DNA of 46,271 nucleotides. Source: Sutterella sp. GTDB lineage: Bacteria; Pseudomonadota; Gammaproteobacteria; Burkholderiales; Burkholderiaceae_F. Shown here one piece after another: positions 32,867-40,695 of the stretch. The notes beneath the pieces are model-generated. The model saw nothing but the letters and a program-made list of their open reading frames with translations, was not told the DNA's origin and did no database searches. Position numbers and translations under genes: made by a program. Numbering within the stretch: position 1 is the stretch's first letter; each line of letters opens with the position of its first letter. The stretch covers positions 1-46,271 of the forward strand of contig DYBN01000024.1 of NCBI GenBank assembly GCA_019418605.1, given 5' to 3'.

Positions 32867-33265
32867 ATGTATCAGCCGAAACTTCCGAAGGATCTGCGCT
32901 GCCCGCTCGAACACGCTCTGGAATTCGTCGGCGGCCGGTGGAATTCGCGCATTTTGTGCCTGCTCTTTAGCGCGGGCTCCATGCGCTATGGGGAAATCAA
33001 GAAAAATCTCACGGGCATCACCGACACGGTGCTTGCGGCCACGCTCAAGGAAATGATCGCCAACGAGCTGGTGCAAAGGCGCCAGTTTGCGGAGATTCCG
33101 CCGCGGGTGGAATACACGCTCACGGACAAAGGGCAGGAGCTCGTGCCGTTTCTGCGGCAGATCTGCCGCTGGGCGTCTCAGTACCACAGCCCGGGCGAGG
33201 CGGGCGAGCAGGAACTGCAGCACTGCAAAAACTGCGTTGTGCGCGCTGCGGGCCTCTACCCATAA
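32867..33265 (+). CDS. HxlR-family transcriptional regulator
   Basis: 132 residues. The winged helix matches HxlR: CPLEHALEFVGGRWNSRILCLLFSAGSMRYGEIKKNLTGITDTVLAATLKEMIANELVQRRQFAEIPPRVEYTLTDKGQELVPFL. Cys12 lies at the position where HxlR-type redox sensors (HypR, YodB-like) carry their sensing Cys. The tail adds Cys120-x2-Cys123, which could bind a metal or form a disulfide. It is divergent from the sulfur-type reductase operon, so sensing of reactive sulfur, quinones or redox state is a fair inference. It has its own terminator. Confidence 0.87.
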   Translation: MYQPKLPKDLRCPLEHALEFVGGRWNSRILCLLFSAGSMRYGEIKKNLTGITDTVLAATLKEMIANELVQRRQFAEIPPRVEYTLTDKGQELVPFLRQICRWASQYHSPGEAGEQELQHCKNCVVRAAGLYP

Positions 33266-33320
33266 TCTGCGCCTGCGCACCCGCACGTTTGACGCGCCTT
33301 GAGGAAAATTGGCGCGCTTG

Positions 33321-33344
33321 AGCCCGCCCTGCACGCGGGCTTTC
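33321..33344 (+). terminator. Intrinsic terminator of the HxlR gene
   Basis: AGCCCGC (33321-33327) pairs with GCGGGCT (33335-33341) and is followed by TT. The T-run is short. It lies 55 bp after the stop. Confidence 0.6.
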
Positions 33345-33437
33345 AAGACTTTGCCGAAACTTAGCCCCGTGCCTATGCCGGGCCTAAGAGGCGCCCGATA
33401 AAGTGAACATCAAGAAAAAGAAAGACGCCTTCTGACG

Positions 33438-33463
33438 ACACATTCAGAAGACACATTCAGAAG
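33438..33463. repeat. 13-bp tandem duplication
   Basis: ACACATTCAGAAG occurs twice without a gap (33438-33450, 33451-33463). TTCTGA just upstream (33430-33435) is the inverted complement of TCAGAA inside each copy, so three half-sites lie in 34 bp upstream of the BOF gene. Confidence 0.6.
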
Positions 33464-33578
33464 ACACCCAAGGCCCCGGCTCCGGCCGGGGCGGGCCCCG
33501 CAAAAGGGCCGCACTTTAAAGAAGGCCTCTTTCCCACTTGACTGACGCAACCATTTGTCTTTTTTGGAGACTTACGCC

Positions 33579-33938
33579 ATGTTCACTCGCAAAGCCATCC
33601 GTTCGAGCATCGCTCTTTTTGCCCTTCTTGCCGCCGCGGGCGGCGCCATGGCCCAGTTCGTGGGCGGCCCCGACAAGACCACGACCGTCAAAGAGCTTCT
33701 TGCCAACGGGCGCGACGATCAGCTCGTCGTGCTCGAGGGCTACATTGTCGATCAGATCAAGCATGAGGACTACACCTTCAAGGACGCCACGGGGCAGATC
33801 GAAGTCGAAATCGACGACCGCGTCTTTGCCGGCCAGCGCGTTGATCCCAACACCAAGGTGCGCATCGAGGGCGAATATGAAAAAGAGCTCGTCGAGCCCA
33901 ACACGGTCGACGTGCACCGTCTGACGATCATCCGCTAG
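33579..33938 (+). CDS. Periplasmic BOF (bacterial OB-fold) protein, YgiW/YdeI-like
   Basis: 119 residues from the ATG at 33579, preceded by GGAG. A Sec signal peptide ends near AMAQ (about residue 26). The remainder, QFVGGPDKTTTVKELLANGRDDQLVVLEGYIVDQIKHEDYTFKDATGQIEVEIDDRVFAGQ with the closing VDVHRLTII, is the standard small OB-fold of the YgiW/YdeI family. E. coli relatives support tolerance to peroxide, metals and cationic peptides. The gene stands alone, with a 13-bp tandem duplication upstream. Confidence 0.9.
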   Translation: MFTRKAIRSSIALFALLAAAGGAMAQFVGGPDKTTTVKELLANGRDDQLVVLEGYIVDQIKHEDYTFKDATGQIEVEIDDRVFAGQRVDPNTKVRIEGEYEKELVEPNTVDVHRLTIIR

Positions 33939-33968
33939 GAATAAGCCCAGAACCGCTTTCCTGCTACC

Positions 33969-33994
33969 GCGGCGCCCGAGATTGAAGGCGCCGC
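33969..33994. terminator. GC-rich hairpin after the BOF gene
   Basis: GCGGCGCC (33969-33976) and GGCGCCGC (33987-33994) pair perfectly. Only a short ATTT follows, so it may be a weak terminator. Confidence 0.45.
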
Positions 33995-34090
33995 GCATTT
34001 GCTACACGCGAACCATCAGCGGATTTTGACCCTTCGCCACGCCCGTCCTGGGATACAATCCGGGAAGGCACCAGACGAAGGAGGCCTTTG

Positions 34091-34390
34091 ATGAAGCGCA
34101 GACCCATCCACCGCGGCGGCATTGTGTCGGCAGGCTACGACCCCGCGCGCGGTTATCTCGACATTGAATTTGATACCAAGAGGGTGCTGCGCTATGAAGA
34201 CGTCGGCCGCGCCGTGGCCGAGCGCTTTCTCAACTCGGCCGAACCGGTCGCCTACTACCACGAGGTCATTGCCGAGGAGTACACGGCAAGCGAGCTGCCC
34301 TCCTCGGCTCTCAAGGATGAAGAAGAGGCCCCGCACCCCGTCAAAAAGGGGATTCCCGACGAGCTTTTAAAGCTCTTTGGCGACAAGTAG
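34091..34390 (+). CDS. Small KTSC-domain-like protein
   Basis: 99 residues. The ATG at 34091 has AGGAGG (34079-34084) at ideal distance and GATACAAT 38 bp upstream as a possible -10. IVSAGYDPARGYLDIEFDTKRVLRYEDVGRAVAERFLNSAEPVAYYHEVIAEEY fits the KTSC fold (S-x-x-GYD, L-x-V-x-F, Y-x-Y/E-V, and a closing Y), named after lysyl-tRNA synthetase-associated proteins. The C-terminal 30 residues (LKDEEEAPHPVKKGIPDELLKLFGDK) are an acidic linker and short helix. Function of the domain is not established; RNA or protein binding has been suggested. Confidence 0.7.
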   Translation: MKRRPIHRGGIVSAGYDPARGYLDIEFDTKRVLRYEDVGRAVAERFLNSAEPVAYYHEVIAEEYTASELPSSALKDEEEAPHPVKKGIPDELLKLFGDK

Positions 34391-34476
34391 CCCGCCTTCG
34401 GCCCAGTACGCAGATTTCGGCGGGCCGCCTTGTTGCAGGCGGCCCCGGGCGCTTTCACAGCGACCTTTCACAGCGA

Positions 34477-35037
34477 CTATTGCTGCGCGCCCGCTGCGGG
34501 GGGCTCTGCGCGATGCGGAGGTTCCGCGCGCTGATTCTGAATGTAGACGTCGACGAGCTCGTCGGCGCGCTCGACTTTCCTGCTGTCGACGGCTTCCTGC
34601 ACCTTGACGGCGCTTTCGGCCTTTCGCACCTCAAGGCGCTTGAGCTGCAGATCAAGCGAGCGCTGCTCGTCTTCGTACTTTTCATCGCGCTGCGCCTTGC
34701 GCGCGGCCTCCTTGGCTGCGGCCTGGCGCGCGGCCGCCTGCCGGGCCTCGGCGCGCGCCTTTTCAGCCTCGGCCGCCTTGCGGGCGTCGAGCTGCTGCTG
34801 CGCCTTGATGCGCACTTCTTCGTAGTTGCGGCGCACGTCTTCAATCTGCGCCTGCACGGGATCGGCGTAGTAGGCGCCTTGAGCGGCCTGCCCCGCCGCC
34901 TGCTGCGCCGGATAGTCGGGCGGCACCACGCCGACATACTCCGGCGGCACCTGCGTCTGATACGGCGGAGGATTTTGCTGCGCCGCCGAGCACCCCGCGA
35001 GCGCAAGCGCCGCGGTCATCAAAAGAAGCTTTTTCAT
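34477..35037 (-). CDS. Lipoprotein with long charged coiled coil
   Basis: 186 residues. The lipobox LALAGC (Cys16) makes it a lipoprotein; Ser follows Cys, so outer-membrane sorting is expected. A Pro/Tyr/Gln-rich stretch (about 20-60) precedes a long helix of Ala, Arg, Lys, Glu and Gln (about 62-165) that must form a coiled coil. The tail is Pro/Ala-rich. It starts 18 bp after the glycine-zipper lipoprotein gene on the same strand and is likely cotranscribed. No named family; a spacer or tether between outer membrane and periplasm is plausible. Confidence 0.8.
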   Translation of the reverse strand: MKKLLLMTAALALAGCSAAQQNPPPYQTQVPPEYVGVVPPDYPAQQAAGQAAQGAYYADPVQAQIEDVRRNYEEVRIKAQQQLDARKAAEAEKARAEARQAAARQAAAKEAARKAQRDEKYEDEQRSLDLQLKRLEVRKAESAVKVQEAVDSRKVERADELVDVYIQNQRAEPPHRAEPPAAGAQQ

Positions 35038-35055
35038 GTCAAAGGCCTCTGCGCA

Positions 35056-35568
35056 CTAATTGCTTTGCCCGCATCCGTAGGGATTGTTGGGCTGAATGCG
35101 CGTCTCGTTGGGAGCGGGCGAAACCATGATGGCGTCGCCCACGCGGTACTCGCAGACGCGGCCGACCTGGGCCGAGTTGTAGATCTTGTCGCCCATGCGG
35201 AACGTGATCTGAACTCCGTCGACCAGATTTTGCGCCTTGCCGCTCATCGCACGCCCCGAAATGCCGCCCAGGGCGCCGCCCGAGATGGCCCCTGCCACCA
35301 CGGCGTCCGGCGAATCGCTCACCGTGGCGCCCACGGCGGCGCCGGCGAGCGCCCCAAGAATGGCGCCCACCTGCAGTCCTTCGGTACGCTCGGAGCTGTT
35401 GCGCACGGCCACCCGCGCGGGCATCACGGAAATGATGCGCACGACCTTGACCTCCTGCGCCTGATTGACCTGGCCCGCGCTGTAGACGTCGGACCGATAC
35501 ACCGAGCCGTCATTGGCGCAGCCCGCGAGCACGAGCGCGGAGAGCGTGCAAAGCATGAGTTTTTTCAT
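35056..35568 (-). CDS. Glycine-zipper outer-membrane lipoprotein (SlyB/Pcp-like)
   Basis: 170 residues from the ATG at 35568. Lipobox LVLAGC (Cys17). Residues about 67-111 form a glycine zipper (VGAILGALAGAAVGATVSDS..VVAGAISGGALGGISGRAMSG), followed by a small beta domain ITFRMGDKIYNSAQVGRVCEYRVGDAIMVS. This is the SlyB/Pcp arrangement; relatives stabilise the outer membrane around other proteins. The C-terminal NPYGCGQSN adds a further Cys that could pair with the Cys in GRVCEYR. It heads the pair with the coiled-coil lipoprotein. Confidence 0.85.
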   Translation of the reverse strand: MKKLMLCTLSALVLAGCANDGSVYRSDVYSAGQVNQAQEVKVVRIISVMPARVAVRNSSERTEGLQVGAILGALAGAAVGATVSDSPDAVVAGAISGGALGGISGRAMSGKAQNLVDGVQITFRMGDKIYNSAQVGRVCEYRVGDAIMVSPAPNETRIQPNNPYGCGQSN

Positions 35569-35780
35569 TGTCGTCTCTGATTTGTTTTCGTGGCGCGGAC
35601 CCAAACCGGCGGCGCACTCGGCCCGCCCGGCCGCGCCGAGTCTTCCCATAAAGGTACTCTACCTCGACATGCGTCATTTGTCGCCGCCCGCGGGACCATG
35701 TTTCGTGCAAAATCGCTCATACAATCGCAACAGGTTATTTCCGCTCTGTCCCGAAGGCGCTTGCCTTCCTTTTTTTATCC

Positions 35781-37451
35781 ATGACAAACCGTTTTTTGCC
35801 GCGCTTGCGGGCGGCTTTCTGCGCGGCCCTGCTCTGCAGCCTGCTGCATGCGGCGCAGGCCGGACAGGACGCCCCCTTCGTTTTAACCGTCGTACACGTC
35901 AACGACACCCACAGCCAGGCCGCGGGCAGCACGCTGCGCGGCGCGCCCTGCTACGAGGACGAAGCGTGCTTCGGGGGCTACGCCCGCATCGCCGCCTTTA
36001 TCGAGAGCGAGCGGGCGCGCGCGCCGCACGTCCTGGCGCTTGACGCCGGAGACGCCTGGCAGGGATCGCTTTTTTTCAGCACCGGGCACGATGACTTTGC
36101 AGGCGCCGTCGAAGCGGCCATGGGGTACGATGCCGTCACGCTCGGCAACCACGAGCTTGACCTCGGGTGCGAGGCGGCCTCGCGCTACGTCTCGCGCTTG
36201 ACCAACGCGGGAGTCGCCGTGCTCTCGGCCAATCTCGTGCGCGAGAGCGCCTGTGCGCTTGCGCGCGCTCCCATTGCCCCGTACGTCGTGCGGGACGCGG
36301 GCGGCGTGCGGGTGGGCATCATCGGACTGTCAAACGACGAGGTGCGCGAAATTTCCAAGGCCTGTCCCGAAACCGACTTCAAGGAGCGCAAAAAAGCGCT
36401 TGAAGAGGCCGTCGCCGCCCTTCAAAGCCAGGGCGTGCACCGCATCATCGCCCTGACGCACCTGGGCTACGACACCGATCAAAAGCTTGCCCGCGAAGTC
36501 TCGGGCGTTGACCTTTACGTCGGGGGGCACACCCACAGCGTGCTTGGCAGCCACCCCGGCAGCGAAGGCCCCTACCCGACCGTCGTCGTCTCGCCCGACG
36601 GCAGCCGCTCGCTTATCGTGCAGGCAGGGCTCGGCGCCCGCCACGCCGGCTCCATCTCGATAGCCTTTGACGAGCAAGGGCGCGTGAGCGCCTATGCCGG
36701 GGAGCTGCGGCTTCTGACGCCCGAGATGCCGCGCGCACCGCGCCTTGAGGCGCTTGTCAAAAAGCAAAGCGCCGTGATCGCGGCCTCCCTTAATACGCCC
36801 GTGGCCAAAACAACCGGCATGGGCCCCGACGGCCTTGACTATTGCCGCGAGGCGGAGTGCCCGGCGGGCATGCTCTCGGCCGACGCCTATCTCTCCTTTG
36901 GGCGGCGCTTTGGCGCCGTCGCCGCCATTCTCAACAGCGGCTCGATTCGCGCCGCGCTGCCCGAGGGCACCGTCACGCGCGCCTCTCTCATGGACATTCA
37001 CCCCTTTGCCAATCGTCTGGCGGTGGTCGACCTCTCCGGGCGCACGCTGCGCTTGGCGCTCGAGCACGGGCTCACGGATCCGGACGTGGCAGGTCCCCGG
37101 CTCCTTCAGGTGGCGGGGCTGCGCTATGCAGTCAACGCCAAAGCCCCCGTGGGGTCGCGCCTGGGCGAGGTGCAGATGCGCACCCCGCAAGGAGGCTGGG
37201 AGGCGCTTGATGATGACAAAACCTACCGCATCGTCATGAACGCCTACCTTGCCGACGGAGGCGACAAGTTCACGATGCTCCAAGATGCGGCGCGCAGCGC
37301 CGACGACCATGCCCGGGAAGAAGACATGACGGATTTGGCGGCCGTTTTGGAATACGTGCAGGAAATCGCCGCCCAGCATCAGGGCACGATTCCGGCCCCT
37401 GAAGGCGGGCGCATTGCGGGGCTCAAGGGCGTGAGGTTTCAAAGCCAATAG
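35781..37451 (+). CDS. Periplasmic UshA-like 5'-nucleotidase/metallophosphatase
   Basis: 556 residues with a Sec signal peptide ending near AAQAGQ (about 27). The metallophosphoesterase half carries VVHVNDTHSQ (Asp42, His44), DAGD (Asp90), GNHELD (Asn122, His123) and a later GGHTHS. The C-terminal 5'-nucleotidase domain starts near 330 and includes AILNSGSIRAALPEG and ANRLAVVDLSGRTLRLALEHG. Such enzymes dephosphorylate nucleotides or split UDP-sugars or NAD in the periplasm for salvage. A CYEDEACFGG loop after residue 56 is an unusual Cys pair that may form a disulfide. It converges with mgtE, 24 bp between ends. Confidence 0.9.
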   Translation: MTNRFLPRLRAAFCAALLCSLLHAAQAGQDAPFVLTVVHVNDTHSQAAGSTLRGAPCYEDEACFGGYARIAAFIESERARAPHVLALDAGDAWQGSLFFSTGHDDFAGAVEAAMGYDAVTLGNHELDLGCEAASRYVSRLTNAGVAVLSANLVRESACALARAPIAPYVVRDAGGVRVGIIGLSNDEVREISKACPETDFKERKKALEEAVAALQSQGVHRIIALTHLGYDTDQKLAREVSGVDLYVGGHTHSVLGSHPGSEGPYPTVVVSPDGSRSLIVQAGLGARHAGSISIAFDEQGRVSAYAGELRLLTPEMPRAPRLEALVKKQSAVIAASLNTPVAKTTGMGPDGLDYCREAECPAGMLSADAYLSFGRRFGAVAAILNSGSIRAALPEGTVTRASLMDIHPFANRLAVVDLSGRTLRLALEHGLTDPDVAGPRLLQVAGLRYAVNAKAPVGSRLGEVQMRTPQGGWEALDDDKTYRIVMNAYLADGGDKFTMLQDAARSADDHAREEDMTDLAAVLEYVQEIAAQHQGTIPAPEGGRIAGLKGVRFQSQ

Positions 37452-37475
37452 AGAGCCGCGAATGCGGCGGGCGCC

Positions 37476-38978
37476 TCACCTGAAAAAGACCGTCGCAAGG
37501 CCAAGGAAGATCAAAAAGCCGCCCGAGTCGGTCATGAAGGTCAGCAGAACCGAGCCTCCCATGGCCGGGTCCTTGCCAAGCGACTTCAAAATGAGCGGCA
37601 CGGCAAGCCCCATGGCCGCTCCGAGCACGATGTTAAGCAGCATGGCGAGCGCCATGACGCCGCCCAGCATCATGCCCTGCGGGCTGTCGTAGTAAAGCGC
37701 CCAGGCGCAAAGCCCGGCAATGGCGCCCCACACCAAGCCGTTGATGAGCGCGACGATCAACTCCTTGCGGATGAGCCGGGCGGTGTTGGCCTCGGTCACC
37801 TGACCGATTGCCATCGAGCGCACAAGAAGCGTCAGAGTCTGGTTGCCTGAATTGCCCGCCATGCCCGCCACGACGGGCATCAAGGCGGCAAGCGCCACCA
37901 CGCGCGCAATAGTGCCGTCAAAGGCGCTGATCACGCGGGAAGCGAAAAACGCCGTGCACAAGTTCACGCCAAGCCACACCCAGCGGCTTTTGGCCGTGCT
38001 CCAGACGCTGCCGAAAATATCCTGGTCCTCATCCAAACCGACGGCTGCGTAGGCGTCCTCTTCGCTTTCTTCACGAATGACGTCGACCACTTCGTTGACG
38101 GTCAGGCGACCCACAAGGCGGCCCGCCTCGTCTACGACCGGCGCGCTCACCAAGTCGTAGCGCTCGAAGGCCTGGGCCGCGTCGCTTGCGTCGTCCAAAG
38201 GGTTGAGGGTGAGGATGTCGCTTTCGATGAGATCGGTGATGGCCGTCTTCGGGTCGTGCACCAAAATCTGGCTCACGGGCAGAGAGCCCTGAAACTTTCC
38301 CTGCCGGTCCACGACAAAGACCTGATCGGTGTGGTCGGGCAGCGTGTCAAAGCGGCGCAGAAAACGCAGGACGATCTCAAGGGTGACGTCCTGCCGGATG
38401 GAAATCATCTCGAAGTCCATGCGCGCGCCCACGCTGTCTTCGGGATAGCTCATGGCCGCGCGCAGCTGTGCGCGCTCTTCGTGCGAGAGGCCTTCCTGAA
38501 CCTCTGCCACCACGTCGGGCGGCAGATCGTCAACGAGGTCTGCGATCTCGTCGGTGTCGAGTCCTTCGACCGCATCGACGAGGTCGGCGTGGTTCATCGA
38601 CTCGATGAGGGTCTCGCGCACGCCGTCGCCGACTTCGACGAGGACGTCGCCTTCCTGCTCAGGCCGCACCACGCTCCAGACGGTGAGTCGCTCGTCCTGC
38701 GGCAGAGCCTCGAGCACGTAGGCGATGTCGGCCGGGTGCAGCTCTTCGATGACTTCGCGCAGCTCGTTGATGCCCTTGGCATCGAGCGCGGCCATGTCCG
38801 GGTTGTCCGGATCGGGCTCGGGGTTGTCTCCGCGCTCGAGCGCATCGCTAAAGATTTGCGTGATGCGCTCTAGCGCACGGCTTGCTTCTTCGGGATCGCG
38901 GGAAAGCAGATCGTCTGCCGCTTCATCCTCAAAGCCGCCTTCCAAGCCGCTTTTTTCACGAGGTTCGATTTCCGTCAC
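37476..38978 (-). CDS. mgtE: Magnesium transporter MgtE
   Basis: 500 residues, starting at a GTG (38978) with AAGGA about 10 nt upstream. The N-terminal superhelical domain (ADIAYVLEALPQDERLTVWSVV, LVDDLPPDVVAEV) is followed by two CBS domains (about 180-310) and five membrane helices. The signature ALMPVVAGMAGNSGNQTLTLLVRSMA and the closing PLILKSLGKDPAMGGSVLLTFMTDSGGFLIFLGLATVFF are typical. It imports Mg2+ and is gated by Mg2+ binding to the cytoplasmic domains. The first 45 residues are an acidic extension. A leader of over 300 bp precedes it. Confidence 0.95.
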   Translation of the reverse strand: MTEIEPREKSGLEGGFEDEAADDLLSRDPEEASRALERITQIFSDALERGDNPEPDPDNPDMAALDAKGINELREVIEELHPADIAYVLEALPQDERLTVWSVVRPEQEGDVLVEVGDGVRETLIESMNHADLVDAVEGLDTDEIADLVDDLPPDVVAEVQEGLSHEERAQLRAAMSYPEDSVGARMDFEMISIRQDVTLEIVLRFLRRFDTLPDHTDQVFVVDRQGKFQGSLPVSQILVHDPKTAITDLIESDILTLNPLDDASDAAQAFERYDLVSAPVVDEAGRLVGRLTVNEVVDVIREESEEDAYAAVGLDEDQDIFGSVWSTAKSRWVWLGVNLCTAFFASRVISAFDGTIARVVALAALMPVVAGMAGNSGNQTLTLLVRSMAIGQVTEANTARLIRKELIVALINGLVWGAIAGLCAWALYYDSPQGMMLGGVMALAMLLNIVLGAAMGLAVPLILKSLGKDPAMGGSVLLTFMTDSGGFLIFLGLATVFFR

Positions 38979-39304
38979 GACGTGCTTTCCTTACACCGGT
39001 TGAAAAAGATGCCGGATCCCGGATCCGGTTTAAAAGGCCGCGCGCATTTTCTGCTCGGGCCAATGCCTTGAAAGAAACAAAAAAAGACTTTCCCGCCTAA
39101 ATTTGACAAATCAAACAACGAGAGCGCCCGCGCATGCAGGCGAAACGCAAAAAGGCCCGGCCGGGCCCTTTTGAAGGCGTTTTGAAGGCGCGGGCGCATT
39201 GTACCGCGAAACACTTCACAGCCCGGCAACAAAAAAAAGCGGAAGGGAAAAAGAAAAAAGACAGAAAAGAAAGACGCGAAAGACGCGGGAAGGGCTTGCG
39301 CCCT
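38979..39304 (-). promoter_or_regulatory. Leader/intergenic region upstream of mgtE with several hairpins
   Basis: Reading minus: AAGGGC-GCAA-GCCCTT (plus 39290-39305) directly at the stop of the upstream gene, a TACAAT (near plus 39199-39204) as a possible -10, the palindrome GGCCCGG/CCGGGCC (39154-39167) followed by five T, which resembles a terminator, and CCGGATCC-C-GGATCCGG (39012-39028). An 11-bp tandem repeat TTTTGAAGGCG (39169-39179, 39180-39190) adjoins the palindrome. I do not recognise an M-box. No gene in this stretch. Confidence 0.5.
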
Positions 39305-39652
39305 TCAAAATTCAAGCGCCCCCGTCATGTAGGCCACGAACAACACGACGGCAATGAAGACAAACTGCAGGATCGTCTTGCCGTCGCCCTCGCGCAGGCT
39401 GTCAAGAAAGTCGCCCCCAAACTCGTCGTCGCTGTGGCCTGCGGCGTCGTACGTCTCCTCCAGGCCGCTTGTGCCCAGAATCACGACGTGCTCGGCGTCA
39501 AAGCGCTTTAAAAGCCCCGCCTTCACAAAGAGCACGCGCTCTTCTTCGTCGGCAGCGTCGAGCCTGCCGCAGACCTCCACGTAGCCGCCCGCCTGCCGGC
39601 AGACGGTGATCACGGGGCGCGCGTCCGCGCTCTCCGAATTTCTTCGGGTCAT
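39305..39652 (-). CDS. Small hypothetical protein with C-terminal membrane anchor
   Basis: 115 residues from the ATG at 39652. The first 90 residues are soluble and acidic (VITVCRQAGGYVEVCGRLDAADEEERVLFVKAGLLKRFDAEHVVILGTSGLEETYD), and ILQFVFIAVVLFVAYMTGAL at the end is a single membrane segment, suggesting a tail-anchored protein with the domain in the cytoplasm. It follows aroE by 83 bp on the same strand. I do not recognise the family. A hairpin abuts the stop codon. Confidence 0.6.
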   Translation of the reverse strand: MTRRNSESADARPVITVCRQAGGYVEVCGRLDAADEEERVLFVKAGLLKRFDAEHVVILGTSGLEETYDAAGHSDDEFGGDFLDSLREGDGKTILQFVFIAVVLFVAYMTGALEF

Positions 39653-39735
39653 GGCGAATTTCAAAGCAAAAAGTCAGGCCGCCCGCGGGAGCGCAAAAGG
39701 CAAGGCGCCTGCCGTGCGCTCCCGGCGCGCTGCTC

Positions 39736-40533
39736 TCAGAGCGCAAGCGCCTTGTAGACCGAGCTTGTCTCGGGCTCGCAGCCAAACCACACCTTGAAGC
39801 TTTCCGCGGCCTGCTCCACGAGCATGCCGAGGCCGTCTTCAACACGGCCGCACCCGGACTCGGCGGCAAGCCGCATAAACGGCGTGCCGTACTTCGAGTA
39901 GACGAGGTCGTAGGCGATTTCGCATTTCTTGAAGATCGTGTTGGGCACGGCGGGAGCGGCGTTGGAGAGCCCTGCGCTCGTGGCGTTGACCACGATCTCG
40001 TACTCATCGGCAAGATCGGTGTAGGCCGCATAGTGCACGCCCATCTCGTCGGCCAGGGCGATCGCCCGGCCGATCGTGCGGTTGGCGACCGTGATGCGCG
40101 CGCACCCCTGCGAGCGGATGGCGGCGATCACGCCGCGGGCGGCTCCGCCCGCGCCGAGCACAAGCACGCGCTTTCCAACCAGCCCGATGCCGCAGCGCCC
40201 GGTCAAGTCGCGCAGGAACCCGGCGCCGTCCGTGTTGTCGCCGTAGACGTCGTTGCCGTTGAAGGTAAGCGTATTGACCGCACCGGCCACGCGGGCGCGC
40301 TCGGTCAACTGCGTGCAGTAGTCGGCCGCATCCTGCTTAAAGGGCACCGTCACGTTTGCGCCCGCCGGATTCTGCTCGCGGCGCAGCGTGCCCACGCTGT
40401 CAATAAAGCTGCCAGGCTCAATGTCAAGCGGCTGGTAGTCGATGTCGATGTTGAACTGCCGGGCAAACATGCCGTGAATCTTCGGCGAAAGAGAATGCGC
40501 CACGGGATGGCCGATCACGTAGAACTTCTTCAT
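39736..40533 (-). CDS. aroE: Shikimate dehydrogenase
   Basis: 265 residues from the second of two adjacent ATGs; the first, at 40536, is too close to AGGGGG. N-terminal YVIGHPVAHSLSPKIH binds shikimate, Lys66 in NVTVPFKQDA and Asp102 in GDNTDGAG are the catalytic pair, and GAGGAARGVI is the NADPH-binding turn followed by ANRT. It reduces 3-dehydroshikimate to shikimate in aromatic amino acid synthesis. It lies between the RNase gene and a small membrane-protein gene on the same strand. Confidence 0.95.
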   Translation of the reverse strand: MKKFYVIGHPVAHSLSPKIHGMFARQFNIDIDYQPLDIEPGSFIDSVGTLRREQNPAGANVTVPFKQDAADYCTQLTERARVAGAVNTLTFNGNDVYGDNTDGAGFLRDLTGRCGIGLVGKRVLVLGAGGAARGVIAAIRSQGCARITVANRTIGRAIALADEMGVHYAAYTDLADEYEIVVNATSAGLSNAAPAVPNTIFKKCEIAYDLVYSKYGTPFMRLAAESGCGRVEDGLGMLVEQAAESFKVWFGCEPETSSVYKALAL

Positions 40534-40695
40534 CATTCCCCCTTTGAAGCGCCCGTGCGGACACCTCCCGCACGTACCGCTTCCTCTAAATTTTGAATTT
40601 TTGTTTGAGACGTCGACACCGCGGCGCCCCTTTAGTTTTGTCGTTCAATATTTTTGACGGCAAACAGCCAAGGGACAAGCCGCCTCGAGCCAATT

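Larger units (their letters stand above)
33266..33578. other. 313-bp gap between the HxlR and BOF genes
   Basis: Holds the HxlR terminator and a tandem repeat, both listed separately, and a GC-rich dyad near 33473-33492 (GGCCCCGG and CCGGGGC arms). No gene seen. Confidence 0.5.
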
